NCBI RefSeq assembly: GCF_010731715.1 | Contig: NZ_AP022587.1 | Span: 2,604,001-2,668,000, forward strand | Reading direction: 5' to 3' | Length of the DNA: 64,000 nucleotides | Source: Mycobacterium stomatepiae | Lineage (GTDB): Bacteria > Actinomycetota > Actinomycetes > Mycobacteriales > Mycobacteriaceae | The notes under the pieces: model-generated | Told to the model about the DNA's origin: nothing | Database searches by the model: none | What the model saw: the letters and a program-made list of their open reading frames with translations, nothing else | Translations under genes and position numbers: made by a program | Shown: positions 19,972 through 28,432 of the stretch, in pieces | Position numbering within the stretch: position 1 is the first letter of the stretch | Layout of the letters: every line of letters starts with the position of its first letter

Positions 19972-21570
19972 GTGAAGACGTTCGCGGGCAAGACGGCCGC
20001 ATCGGCCGACAAGGCTCGCGGCGGGTACTACACACCCGCGCCGGTGGCGCGATTCCTAGCCCGCTGGGTCCGCGAGGCCGGGACCCGGATCGTCGAACCC
20101 TCGTGCGGCAACGGCCGAATCCTGCGCGAGCTCGCCGCGCTCAGTACCGAGGCGCGGGGGGTGGAACTCGTCGCCGCCGAAGCCGCGAAGGCGCGAGCGT
20201 TCGCTCCGGTCGACGACGCGAGCCTGTTCGACTGGCTGGCCGAAAACGAGGCCACCGGTTGGGACGGGGTCGCGGGCAACCCGCCCTACATCCGATTCGG
20301 CAACTGGGCGCCGCAACAGCGGGAGCCGGCGCTGGAGCTGATGCGGCGCGAGGGTCTGCGCCCCAGCCGGCTGACCAATGCCTGGGTCCCGTTCGTCGTC
20401 GCGAGCACGGTAATCGTGCGCGACGGCGGCCGGGTGGGATTGGTATTGCCCGCCGAATTACTGCAAGTCGGTTATGCCGCACAATTGCGCGAATTTCTCC
20501 TCACTCGCTTCCGAGAAATCACTCTGGTCACATTTCGGCGGTTGGTATTCGACGGCATCCTGCAGGAAGTCCTGTTGTTCTGCGGGGTGGTCGGTCCGGG
20601 TCCGGCGCGGATTCGCACGCTGAATCTCACCGACGCCGACGCCCTGGACGGCGCCGACCTCTCCGACACCGGCGTCGAATCGGCGCCCGCGCTGTTGCAC
20701 GAGCAGGAGAAGTGGACCAAATACTTCCTGGACCCCGCCACGATCGCACTGCTGCGCACGCTCAAGGAATCCGACACGTTGACGCGGGTCGGTGCCATCG
20801 CCGACGTGGACGTCGGCATCGTGACGGGCCGCAACAGCTTCTTCACCTTCACCGACGCACAAGCCGACGAGCTGAGCCTGCGGCCGCACTGCGTCCCGCT
20901 CGTCTCGCGCAGCAGCCAGCTCAGCGGCCTGGTCTACGACTCCGATTGCCGGGCAAGCGATGTCGCGGCCGGCCACCGGACCTGGTTGCTCGACGCCCCG
21001 GACGTGCCCGCCGATCCCGCCCTGACCGCGCACATCGACGCCGGCGAGGCCGACGGCGTTCACCTCGGCTACAAGTGCTCGATCCGGACACCGTGGTGGC
21101 GCACACCGTCGCTGTGGGTGCCCGACCTGTTCCTGTTGCGCCAGATCCACCTGTCGCCGCGGCTGACCGTCAACGGCGCCGCGGCGACGAGCACCGACAC
21201 CGTGCATCGGGTGCGGCTGCTGGGCGACCGCGATAGCCGGGCCGACCCGACGGCGTTCGCCGCGGTGTTCCACAACAGCGCGACGTTCGCCTTCGCCGAG
21301 ATCATGGGCCGTAGTTATGGTGGAGGCATCTTGGAACTGGAGCCGACCGAAGCCGAGCAGCTACCCCTTCCCGCACCGGCATTGGCCGGCGCCGAACTCG
21401 CCGGAGATGTCGATCTGCTGTTGAAGGCCAACGAAATCGAGAAGGCGCTCGACACCGTCGACCGGCACGTGCTGATCGACGGGCTCGGCTGGTCACCCGA
21501 TGTCGTCGCGCAGTGTCGGGCGGCATGGCACACCCTGCGCGATCGCCGGACCGGGCGCGCCACCCGATGA
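19972..21570 (+). CDS. mamA: Orphan N6-adenine DNA methyltransferase MamA
   Basis: A 532-residue class I adenine methyltransferase. Motif I is VEPSCGNGRILREL (about residues 41-54) and the catalytic motif IV is AGNPPYIRFG (NPPY at 103-106). A target-recognition region follows. By position and sequence it is the orthologue of Rv3263 (MamA), which methylates adenine in CTCCAG/CTGGAG and affects promoter activity. No cognate restriction gene is adjacent, apart from the Vsr-like nuclease gene beyond the Nudix gene. The start is GTG 19972, 10 bases after fbiB. Its stop overlaps the Nudix start. Confidence 0.9.
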   Translation: MKTFAGKTAASADKARGGYYTPAPVARFLARWVREAGTRIVEPSCGNGRILRELAALSTEARGVELVAAEAAKARAFAPVDDASLFDWLAENEATGWDGVAGNPPYIRFGNWAPQQREPALELMRREGLRPSRLTNAWVPFVVASTVIVRDGGRVGLVLPAELLQVGYAAQLREFLLTRFREITLVTFRRLVFDGILQEVLLFCGVVGPGPARIRTLNLTDADALDGADLSDTGVESAPALLHEQEKWTKYFLDPATIALLRTLKESDTLTRVGAIADVDVGIVTGRNSFFTFTDAQADELSLRPHCVPLVSRSSQLSGLVYDSDCRASDVAAGHRTWLLDAPDVPADPALTAHIDAGEADGVHLGYKCSIRTPWWRTPSLWVPDLFLLRQIHLSPRLTVNGAAATSTDTVHRVRLLGDRDSRADPTAFAAVFHNSATFAFAEIMGRSYGGGILELEPTEAEQLPLPAPALAGAELAGDVDLLLKANEIEKALDTVDRHVLIDGLGWSPDVVAQCRAAWHTLRDRRTGRATR

Positions 21571-22103
21571 GCGTGCGGGACTCGGCCATCGCGGTCCTCA
21601 CCGACTGGCAGGCACCCGACCCCGCGCAGGAGTCGTTGCGGCACGCCGTGCTGGCCTTCGTGCACGCCCGCCCCGACGCCTGCCGCCGCGAATGCGAAGC
21701 CGGGCACGTGACGGCGTCGACGATCGTGCTGGACGACAGCGGCACCCAGGTGCTGCTCACCCTGCATCCGCGCCTGGGCAAGTGGGTGCAGCTCGGCGGC
21801 CACTGCGACGAGGACGACCCCGACATCGTGACCGCAGCGCTGCGCGAAGCCGTCGAGGAGTCCGGAGTGCCAAGTCTGCGAATCACCCCGCAGCTGGTCG
21901 CCATTCACGCCCACCCGGTGACCTGCTCGCTGGGCGTGCCAACCCGGCATCTGGACCTGCAATTCGTCGCGCACGCGCCGGCGGGTGCGCAAATCGCGAT
22001 CAGCGAGGAATCCGAGGACCTGCGGTGGTGGCCGGCCGACGCACTGCCGCCCGACGCCGATTACGCACTCGCGCACCTGGTTTCGCGGGCGCGGGCGTTA
22101 TAG
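21567..22103 (+). CDS. Nudix hydrolase
   Basis: A 178-residue hydrolase with a near-canonical Nudix box: GGHCDEDDPDIVTAALREA followed by VEESG, containing the REAVEE metal-binding glutamates. Substrate is unknown; the family cleaves nucleoside diphosphates linked to other groups. The start ATG 21567 (MSVRDSAI) overlaps the mamA stop by ATGA, so it is translationally coupled; an upstream ATG at 21513 inside mamA is less likely. H37Rv has no gene here between mamA and manC, so this is part of a variable spot. Confidence 0.88.
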   Translation: MSVRDSAIAVLTDWQAPDPAQESLRHAVLAFVHARPDACRRECEAGHVTASTIVLDDSGTQVLLTLHPRLGKWVQLGGHCDEDDPDIVTAALREAVEESGVPSLRITPQLVAIHAHPVTCSLGVPTRHLDLQFVAHAPAGAQIAISEESEDLRWWPADALPPDADYALAHLVSRARAL

Positions 22104-22119
22104 CGCAGGAGCCATAGCG

Positions 22120-22178
22120 CCGAAATCGACATCAGCGCGCAAAAGTTCGAGTAGACGACGCGCTAACGTCGATCTCGG
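22120..22178. repeat. 59-bp palindromic element, copy 1
   Basis: Outer arms CCGAAATCGAC (22120-22130) and GTCGATCTCGG (22168-22178) pair with one mismatch. Inner arms AGCGCG (22134-22139) and CGCGCT (22159-22164) pair perfectly. The loop contains AAAAGTTCGAGTAG (22141-22154). The right arm covers the last codons and stop of the DUF559 gene. Copy 2 at 23046-23104 has identical outer arms, length and loop motif. Confidence 0.75.
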
Positions 22179-23017
22179 CAATAGCCGCGGCTGACTAGGG
22201 CACGAGTCACGCGGTTGAGAATGTCATCGGGCTTGTCCTCAGCGATCACACGAACGACAATCCAGCCCATCTCGGCGAGTTCGGATAGTCGCCGCTGATC
22301 CCGCACATATTGCCTTCTGTCGGTTCGATGTTGGTCGCCGTCATACTCCGCGGCGACCATGTAGTCCCGCCAGCCCATATCCAGCAACCCCACTAGTCGC
22401 CAGCCGTAATTGACCGGTATCTGCGTTACGGGTCTAGGTAAGCCCGCATCAACGAGAAGCAGCCTCAACCAGCTTTCCTTGGGCGACGCCGCACCGCCGT
22501 CCACAAAGGGCAGGACATCGCTTAGCCGTCGCAAACCACGAGCGCCGCGATATCGCTTCGCCAAGACGAAGACATCCTCGAAGGAGAACGGTGTCGCACG
22601 CATGAGTGCGTCGAGTCGCGCTAAGGCCTGTCCACGCGGCAGGTAGCGGCCGAGGTCGAGAGCCGTACGGGCTACCGATTTCACCGGCAGCCGCTTGATC
22701 GTGGTCACTTCGTCTGCGCCGAGTGTCTCGTTCCTTACGATTAGATCGCGCTGCGGCCGTGCGCTTCTGGAGACGAGTTCGATCGACGTATTCGCATCCA
22801 CCCATCGCGCTCCGTGCAGTGCGGATGCCGCAGCACCCGCGATTACCGCATGCCGGCGAGACCATAGCCAGGCAGCGAGAATGCGATCGTCCAGCGATAG
22901 CTCATCGCGCTTCGGCACATAGACATCGGGAAGTATCCTCCGATACCACCGGCGCAGCTGGTACTCGCTCAACGCATGACCAGCGATCGCTTCGCTGCCT
23001 AGAAACACTTCCCCCAT
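22163..23017 (-). CDS. DUF559 (Vsr/PD-(D/E)XK-like) protein with AbiEi-type N-terminus
   Basis: A 284-residue protein. The N-terminal part (LSEYQLRRWYRRILPDVYVP) resembles the AbiEi antitoxin-like helix-turn-helix seen in many actinobacterial DUF559 proteins. The C-terminal part has a very-short-patch-repair endonuclease-like core: GLLDMGWRDYMVAAEYDGDQ followed by HRTDRRQYVRDQRRLSELAE and GWIVVRVI, with the Asp and Glu expected for metal binding retained. Codons are less GC-biased than those of neighbours. The gene is opposite in direction to mamA-Nudix, absent here in H37Rv, and bounded by two copies of a palindromic element. Function is unknown; nuclease or toxin-antitoxin roles are possible. 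Confidence 0.85.
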   Translation of the reverse strand: MGEVFLGSEAIAGHALSEYQLRRWYRRILPDVYVPKRDELSLDDRILAAWLWSRRHAVIAGAAASALHGARWVDANTSIELVSRSARPQRDLIVRNETLGADEVTTIKRLPVKSVARTALDLGRYLPRGQALARLDALMRATPFSFEDVFVLAKRYRGARGLRRLSDVLPFVDGGAASPKESWLRLLLVDAGLPRPVTQIPVNYGWRLVGLLDMGWRDYMVAAEYDGDQHRTDRRQYVRDQRRLSELAEMGWIVVRVIAEDKPDDILNRVTRALVSRGYCRDRR

Positions 23018-23045
23018 GCGGGCATCGTGGCCGGGGCCACGTTCA

Positions 23046-23104
23046 CCGAAATCGACGCTGGCACGGAAAAGTTCGAGTAGCCATCACCGTGGTGTCGATC
23101 TCGG
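23046..23104. repeat. 59-bp palindromic element, copy 2
   Basis: Outer arms CCGAAATCGAC (23046-23056) and GTCGATCTCGG (23094-23104) are identical to those of copy 1. Inner arms CACGG (23062-23066) and CCGTG (23087-23091) differ in sequence from copy 1 but still pair. The loop again carries AAAAGTTCGAGTAG (23067-23080). It lies between the DUF559 start and the manC stop. Confidence 0.75.
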
Positions 23105-23115
23105 CGCAAAAAGAC

Positions 23116-24195
23116 CTACACGTCGCTGGAGTAGCGGATCCCGCCGTCGGGAATGGAGACTCCCGGCCACACCCGGGCGCCGCGCAACAGCTCGCAACGC
23201 GCCCCGATATCGGCGCCGTCGCCGATCACACCGTCGCGGATCAGCGCCCGCGGACCGATGCGCGCCCCGAAGCCGACGATCGAGCGCTCGACCACGCTGC
23301 CGGCCTCGATCTTGACGCCGTCGAATATCACCGCGCCGTCCAGGCGCACACCGGGACCGATCTCGGCTCCGCGCCCGACGACCGTGCCACCGATCACCAC
23401 CGCGCCGGGCGCCACCGCAGCACCCTCGTGCACCAGGTTCTCGCCCCGATGCCCGTTCAGCGCCGGCGACGTGACGATGCCGCGCACCAGGTCCGACGAT
23501 CCGCGGACGAAGTCATCCGGGGTGCCCATGTCTCGCCAATAGGTCGCGTCGACGTAGCCGCAGACCTTGACGTCCGGATCCGACAGCAGCGACGGGAACA
23601 CCTCGCGCTCGACCGACACCGGCCGGCCGCGCGGGATCCGGTCGATGATCTTGCGCTCGAAAACGTAGGTGCCGGCGTTGATCTGGTCGGTCGGCGGATC
23701 CTCGGTCTTCTCCAGAAAGGCCAGCACGCGGTTGTTCTCGTCGGTGGGCACACAACCGAAGGCCCGCGGATCGCCCACCCGAACCAGGTGCAGCGTCACG
23801 TCTGCTTCGTTGGCGCGGTGCGACTCCACCAGCTCGCAAAGGTCGGCCCCGGAGAGCACGTCGCCGTTGAACACCAGGACGGTGTCGTGGCGCAGCCTGT
23901 CGGCGATGTTGGCGATTCCGCCGCCCGTCCCCAGCGGTTCTTCTTCGGTGACGCAGTCGATCTCCAGACCGAGCGCGGACCCGTCGCCGAACTCCGCCTC
24001 GAACACCCCGGCCTTATAAGAGGTGCTGAGGATGACGTGTTCGACGCCCGCCGCGGCGATGCGCGACAACATATGGGTGAGAAACGGCACTCCGGCCGTC
24101 GGCAGCATCGGCTTGGGCGCCGACAGCGTCAGCGGCCGCAGGCGAGTGCCCTTGCCGCCGACCAGAATCACCGCATCCACTCCGGCAATCGCCAA
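23116..24195 (-). CDS. manC: Mannose-1-phosphate guanylyltransferase (GDP-mannose pyrophosphorylase)
   Basis: Makes GDP-mannose from GTP and mannose-1-phosphate; orthologue of Rv3264c (also called manB in some annotations). The 359 residues have the nucleotidyltransferase motif LVGGKGTRLRPLTLSAPKPM near the start, FNGDVLSG for the metal Asp, the EKTEDPPTDQINAG sugar-binding loop, and C-terminal hexapeptide repeats (PGVRLDGAVIFDGVKIEAGS) forming a beta-helix. The start is taken as TTG 24195, one base after the wbbL stop, because this gives the family length; no ATG or GTG fits as well. Last gene of rmlD-wbbL-manC. Confidence 0.93.
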   Translation of the reverse strand: MAIAGVDAVILVGGKGTRLRPLTLSAPKPMLPTAGVPFLTHMLSRIAAAGVEHVILSTSYKAGVFEAEFGDGSALGLEIDCVTEEEPLGTGGGIANIADRLRHDTVLVFNGDVLSGADLCELVESHRANEADVTLHLVRVGDPRAFGCVPTDENNRVLAFLEKTEDPPTDQINAGTYVFERKIIDRIPRGRPVSVEREVFPSLLSDPDVKVCGYVDATYWRDMGTPDDFVRGSSDLVRGIVTSPALNGHRGENLVHEGAAVAPGAVVIGGTVVGRGAEIGPGVRLDGAVIFDGVKIEAGSVVERSIVGFGARIGPRALIRDGVIGDGADIGARCELLRGARVWPGVSIPDGGIRYSSDV

Positions 24196-24196
24196 T

Positions 24197-25093
24197 TCAG
24201 TGCCGCCCTTCTGCCGGCTTCTGCACACGCTGCCGGCGCGAGCTGCGCACCATCAGATGGGAGCGCAGCGCCAACGAGGCCCGCAACGTCCAGCGCAGCG
24301 GAGCCAGCCACCAACCGGTATGCCGGTCGGCCAGAAAGATATAGGTGCTCCGGTGGTGCGCCGCGAGGTGGCTGGCCGGATCGTCTCCAGTGGAGTGGCC
24401 CTTGTGGTGCAGCACTTCGGCCGAAGGCACGTAGACGTTGAGCCAGCCGGCCTTGCCGAGCCGGTCGCCGAGGTCGACGTCCTCCATATACATGAAGTAA
24501 CGCTCGTCGAATCCGCCGATCTGACCGAAGGCCGAACGGCGCAGCAGCAGGCACGATCCCGACAGCCAGCCCACCGGCCGTTCGCTGGGCTCGAGCCGCT
24601 CCTGGCGGTACGCCGCCGTCCAGGGATTGTTCTTCCAGAACGGCCCGATCACCGCGTGCATGCCGCCGCGGATCAGGCTGGGCAGGTGGCGCGCCGATGG
24701 ATACACCGACCCGTCGGGGTCGTGGATCAGCGGACCGAGCCCGCCGGCCTGGGGCCAGCGGGCGGCCGCCTCGAGCAGCGCGTCGATGCTGTTCGGGCCC
24801 CACTGCACGTCCGGGTTGGCCACCAGCACCCAGTCGTCGATCTCCCCCCGCTCGCCGAGATGCTCGATCGCGCGGTTGACCGCGGTTCCGTAGCCGAGGT
24901 TGCCGCCGGTGCTGAACAGCCGCACATTCGGGTAGCGCTCAACGGCGGCCTGCGGGGTGCCGTCGGTGGAACCGTTGTCGGCCATCAAGACGCTGACCGG
25001 GCGCTCGGTGGCCAGCGACAGCGAAGCCAGGAATCGTTCGAGGTGGTGGCCCGGCGAGAACGTCACCGTCACGACCGGCAAGACGTCAGTCAC
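24197..25093 (-). CDS. wbbL: dTDP-rhamnosyltransferase WbbL (wall linker unit)
   Basis: GT2 glycosyltransferase that adds rhamnose to GlcNAc-PP-decaprenol, building the disaccharide linker that joins arabinogalactan to peptidoglycan; essential in mycobacteria. The 298 residues show SVLMADNGSTDGTPQAAVER, the donor-site VANPDVQWGPN and the acidic YFMYMEDVDLGDRLGKAG motif. A hydrophobic/basic C-terminus suggests peripheral membrane association. It overlaps rmlD by 8 bases and is followed by manC after one base, so supply of dTDP-rhamnose and its use are co-transcribed. Confidence 0.95.
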   Translation of the reverse strand: MTDVLPVVTVTFSPGHHLERFLASLSLATERPVSVLMADNGSTDGTPQAAVERYPNVRLFSTGGNLGYGTAVNRAIEHLGERGEIDDWVLVANPDVQWGPNSIDALLEAAARWPQAGGLGPLIHDPDGSVYPSARHLPSLIRGGMHAVIGPFWKNNPWTAAYRQERLEPSERPVGWLSGSCLLLRRSAFGQIGGFDERYFMYMEDVDLGDRLGKAGWLNVYVPSAEVLHHKGHSTGDDPASHLAAHHRSTYIFLADRHTGWWLAPLRWTLRASLALRSHLMVRSSRRQRVQKPAEGRH

Positions 25094-25994
25094 GCGTAGA
25101 GATTATCGGTCGTGCTGCTGCGACCGGCCCGTCAGACGAGGCCAGCGCGTCGACAAGTGCGGACCGCCAGGGCCGTAGCGGCGTCATGCCCGCGGCCGCC
25201 GACTGCCGGCTCGACAGCGCGGAATAGGTCGGCCGCGGTGCCGGGCGGGGAAATTCCGCGGTGCTCACCGGGTTCACCCGCTCGGGGTCGGCGCCACACT
25301 CCTCGAAGACCGCGCGGGCCAGCCCGAATCGGGAGACGACGCCCTCGTTGGCGGCGTGCAGGATCGGTCCGGGGACGCCGTCATCGGCTATCTGAAGCAG
25401 GGCGGCGGCCAAGTCGGCAACGTAGGTCGGCGAGCCGACCTGGTCGTCGACGACCTTGATCGGCCCGTCACCGGCGGCGAGCTTGCGCATGATCGCGACG
25501 AAGTCCTTGCCGGTACCGCCGGTGTAGACCCAGGCGGTCCGGACCACGACGCACTGGGACGCCTCCGGCAGCGCCGCGAGTACGGCGACCTCGCCGGCGC
25601 GCTTGCTGCACGCGTAGACGCCACGCGGCGTGGTTTCGTCGCTGGGCTCGAACGGGTGGGGGTCGGCGTAGTCACCGGCGAACACGAAGTCGGTCGAGAC
25701 GTGAATCAGCCGGGCACCGGCCCGCGCGCAGGCCCGCGCGATGTGTGCCGGTGCGGCCTCGTTGACCGCATAGGCTCGCGCTTGGTCACTCTCGGCCCCG
25801 TCCACATCGGTGTAGGCGGCGCAGTTGATAACGACATCGCCGCTTGTCACGATCGCCTCGGCGGCGGCGGGTTCGGTGATGTCCCACTGTGCCGACGTCA
25901 GCGCGAGGACGTTACGACCCTGGTCAGCGCCCTGTGCGGCCAGACAACCGCCCAGCTGCCCACCGGCTCCGGTGATCACGATCCTGCCCGACAT
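25086..25994 (-). CDS. rmlD: dTDP-4-dehydrorhamnose reductase
   Basis: Last step of dTDP-L-rhamnose synthesis: NADPH reduction of dTDP-4-keto-rhamnose. The 302-residue short-chain dehydrogenase begins MSGRIVITGAGGQLGGCLA with the nucleotide-binding glycines, and has the catalytic HVSTDFVFAGD and YACSKRAGE (Tyr-x-x-x-Lys) motifs. ATG 25994 is chosen for placing the Rossmann motif at the N-terminus; the frame stays open far upstream into the divergent lcp1 region, which is a shadow. It leads the rmlD-wbbL-manC operon and is divergent from lcp1 with 97 bases between. Confidence 0.95.
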   Translation of the reverse strand: MSGRIVITGAGGQLGGCLAAQGADQGRNVLALTSAQWDITEPAAAEAIVTSGDVVINCAAYTDVDGAESDQARAYAVNEAAPAHIARACARAGARLIHVSTDFVFAGDYADPHPFEPSDETTPRGVYACSKRAGEVAVLAALPEASQCVVVRTAWVYTGGTGKDFVAIMRKLAAGDGPIKVVDDQVGSPTYVADLAAALLQIADDGVPGPILHAANEGVVSRFGLARAVFEECGADPERVNPVSTAEFPRPAPRPTYSALSSRQSAAAGMTPLRPWRSALVDALASSDGPVAAARPIISTRD

Positions 25995-26091
25995 GGTTCG
26001 AGTCTGGCATGTCTCGAAAGCGCCAGGAAAGGTCGGGCCACGCCGCCGCTGGCTACCAAGGAAGCGTATGTGCCGCAAGTAACCTAATGCG

Positions 26092-27555
26092 ATGCCTGTG
26101 CAGCGTATGGTTCGTGTTGTTGCCACTGTGCTCGCCGTCGCCGTCGTTCTCGGCACCGGCGTCGCGTGGAACAACGTCCGAACGTTCGAAGACGGCATCT
26201 TCCACATGTCGGCCGCGTCACTCGGCCAGGGCGGCGACGACGGCGCGATCGACATCCTGCTGGTCGGCCTGGACAGCCGCACCGACGCCCACGGGAACGC
26301 GTTGACACAGGACGAACTAGCGACGCTGAAGGCCGGCGACGAGGAAGCCACCAACACCGACACCATCATCCTGGTGCGGATACCGAACAACGGGAAGTCG
26401 GCCACCGCCATCTCGATTCCCCGCGACTCCTATGTGGTGGCCCCCGGCCTAGGCAAGACGAAGATCAACGGGGTCTACGGCCAAACCCGGGAAGCCAAGC
26501 GGGCCAACCTGGTCAAAGCCGGTGACTCGGCCGAAGATGCCGCCACGCAGGGAACGGAGGCCGGGCGCGAGGCCCTGATCAAGACCGTCGCCGACCTCAC
26601 CGGCGTCACCGTCGACCACTATGCCGAGATCGGACTGCTGGGATTCGCCTTGATCACCGATGCACTCGGAGGCGTCAACGTATGCCTCAAAGATGCGGTG
26701 TACGAACCGCTTTCGGGCGCCGACTTCCCGGCCGGTCCGCAAAAACTCGACGGCGCCGAAGCGCTGAGCTTCGTGCGCCAGCGCCACGACCTACCGCGCG
26801 GCGATCTCGATCGGGTGGTGCGTCAGCAAGTCGTGATGGCCTCGCTCGCGCACCGGGTGATCTCCGGCCAGACGCTGTCCAGCCCGACCACGCTGAAACG
26901 ACTGGAGGCGGCGGTGCAGCGCTCGGTGGTGATCTCCCAGGGCTGGAACGTCATGGACTTCGTACAGCAATTGCAGAAGCTGGCCGGCGGTAACGTCGCA
27001 TTCGCCACCATCCCGGTGCTCGACGGCGCCGGCTGGAGCGACGACGGCATGCAGAGCGTGGTCCGGGTCGACGTGCACCAGGTTCAGGACTGGGTGGCCG
27101 GCCTGCTGCACGAACAGGATCAGGGCAAGACCGAGCAATTGGCCTACACCCCCGCCAAGACCACCGCCACCGTGGTCAACGACACCGACATCAACGGACT
27201 GGCAGCAGCGGTCTCAGATGTGTTGAGCTCCAAAGGATTTACCACCGGTGGCGCCGGCAACAACGACGGCGCTCACGTCAAGTCCAGCCAGGTGCGCGCC
27301 AACAAGCCCGATGACATGGGAGCGCAGGAAGTCTCCAAGGAGCTGGGCGGGTTGCCTGTCGTACCGGATGCGTCGTTGGCGCCGGGATCCGTCCGCGTGG
27401 TGCTGGCCAACGACTACACCGGCCCCGGCTCCGGCCTGTCCGGCAGCACGACGGCGCCGGCTCGGGTGACGAACCAATCGGCCACCGACCCGAATATCCC
27501 CGCACCGTCGCCGATCCTGACGGCCGGCAGCGACAAGCCGGAGTGCATCAACTGA
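26092..27555 (+). CDS. lcp1: LytR-CpsA-Psr ligase Lcp1
   Basis: A 487-residue LCP protein, orthologue of Rv3267, which transfers arabinogalactan onto peptidoglycan at the outer face of the membrane. One membrane segment (about residues 8-25), then the LCP domain with DILLVGLDSRTDAHG, ATAISIPRDSYVVAPG (catalytic arginine), HYAEIGLLGFALITDALGG and FVRQRHDLPRGDLDRVVRQQ. A LytR_C domain follows (about 365-450; TATVVNDTDINGLAAAVSDV). A low-complexity Thr/Pro tail ends the protein. The gene is divergent from rmlD, linking linker-unit synthesis with the ligation step. It overlaps the next gene by 13 bases. Confidence 0.94.
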   Translation: MPVQRMVRVVATVLAVAVVLGTGVAWNNVRTFEDGIFHMSAASLGQGGDDGAIDILLVGLDSRTDAHGNALTQDELATLKAGDEEATNTDTIILVRIPNNGKSATAISIPRDSYVVAPGLGKTKINGVYGQTREAKRANLVKAGDSAEDAATQGTEAGREALIKTVADLTGVTVDHYAEIGLLGFALITDALGGVNVCLKDAVYEPLSGADFPAGPQKLDGAEALSFVRQRHDLPRGDLDRVVRQQVVMASLAHRVISGQTLSSPTTLKRLEAAVQRSVVISQGWNVMDFVQQLQKLAGGNVAFATIPVLDGAGWSDDGMQSVVRVDVHQVQDWVAGLLHEQDQGKTEQLAYTPAKTTATVVNDTDINGLAAAVSDVLSSKGFTTGGAGNNDGAHVKSSQVRANKPDDMGAQEVSKELGGLPVVPDASLAPGSVRVVLANDYTGPGSGLSGSTTAPARVTNQSATDPNIPAPSPILTAGSDKPECIN

Positions 27556-28274
27556 CCACCCTGTCGACAGCGATCCTCGATCCGATGCTGCGGGCCGACC
27601 CGGTCGGTCCGCGCATTACCTACTACGACGACGCCACCGGCGAGCGCATCGAGCTGTCCGCGGTGACGCTGGCCAACTGGGCGGCCAAGACCGGCAACCT
27701 ATTACGCGACGAGCTGGGCGCGGGGCCGGCCAGCCGGGTGGCGATCCTTCTGCCGGCGCACTGGCAGACCGCGGCGGTGTTATTCGGGGTGTGGTGGATC
27801 GGCGCCGAGGCCGTGCTCGACGCGAGTCCCGCGGATGTGGCGCTGTGCACGGCCGAGCGCCTGGATGAGGCCGACGCTGCCGTCGCCGGCGGTGAAGTCG
27901 CGGTGTTGTCGCTCGATCCGTTCGGTCGTCCTGCAAACCTGGGGGGATCCGACCTGCCGATCGGCGTCACCGATTACGCCACCGCGGTACGGGTGCACGG
28001 CGACCAGATCGTCGCCGAACGCCATCCCGGCGCCGCGCTGGCCGGCCGCTCCGTCGAGGAAATTCTGGCCGAGTGTGAAAACTCAGCGGCTGCACGGGGT
28101 TTGACGGCTGCGGATCGGGTACTGTCCACCGCGTCGTGGCCCGGCCCCGCCGAGCTGGTCGATGGCCTGCTGGCCGTCATGGCCGTGGGCGCGTCGCTGG
28201 TGCAGGTGGCGAACCCCGATCCGGGGGCGCTGCAACGCCGAATCGAGACCGAGAAGGTCACCCGCGTCCTCTAA
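27543..28274 (+). CDS. TIGR03089 family protein (Rv3268-like)
   Basis: A 243-residue actinobacterial protein resembling the N-terminal part of an adenylate-forming enzyme: RITYYDDATGERIELSAVTL, NWAAKTGNLLRDELGAGPAS, VAILLPAHWQTAAVLFGVWW. It lacks the phosphate-binding loop and C-terminal domain of acyl-CoA synthetases, so catalysis is doubtful. Function is unknown. The start GTG 27543 lies within the end of lcp1, suggesting coupled translation. It is conserved at this place beside lcp1 in mycobacteria. Confidence 0.8.
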   Translation: MHQLTTLSTAILDPMLRADPVGPRITYYDDATGERIELSAVTLANWAAKTGNLLRDELGAGPASRVAILLPAHWQTAAVLFGVWWIGAEAVLDASPADVALCTAERLDEADAAVAGGEVAVLSLDPFGRPANLGGSDLPIGVTDYATAVRVHGDQIVAERHPGAALAGRSVEEILAECENSAAARGLTAADRVLSTASWPGPAELVDGLLAVMAVGASLVQVANPDPGALQRRIETEKVTRVL

Positions 28275-28280
28275 ATGCAT

Positions 28281-28302
28281 ATTGATATAGCAATACATCA
28301 AT
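28281..28302. promoter_or_regulatory. Inverted repeat ATTGAT-N10-ATCAAT upstream of pacL1-ctpC
   Basis: A perfect 6-bp inverted repeat spaced by 10 bases (28281-28286 and 28297-28302) lies in an AT-rich patch just after the TIGR03089 gene and about 130 bases before pacL1. AT-rich palindromes of this size are typical operators of ArsR/SmtB or similar metal sensors, but no exact consensus is matched. Confidence 0.35.
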
Positions 28303-28385
28303 GTTAATTTCGTGCAAGCATGGGGTGTACGGCGCGACAACAGGCAGGCCGCTTGGCTGTTTCGTCGCCTCCGGCGTAGCTTTCT

Positions 28386-28404
28386 GATAATGGTTGCCAT
28401 TAAC
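28386..28404. promoter_or_regulatory. Fur-box-like palindrome upstream of pacL1-ctpC
   Basis: GATAATGGTTGCCATTAAC matches the classical Fur box GATAATGATAATCATTATC at 14 of 19 positions. Its core TAATGG-TTG-CCATTA is a perfect inverted repeat. It ends 29 bases before the pacL1 start codon, a promoter-overlapping position. A near-identical core occurs upstream of the PPE gene at 32521-32539. The regulator (Zur, FurA or another) cannot be told from sequence. Confidence 0.55.
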
Positions 28405-28432
28405 AACCGGGCGGTGGAGAAGGGATCAGGCA

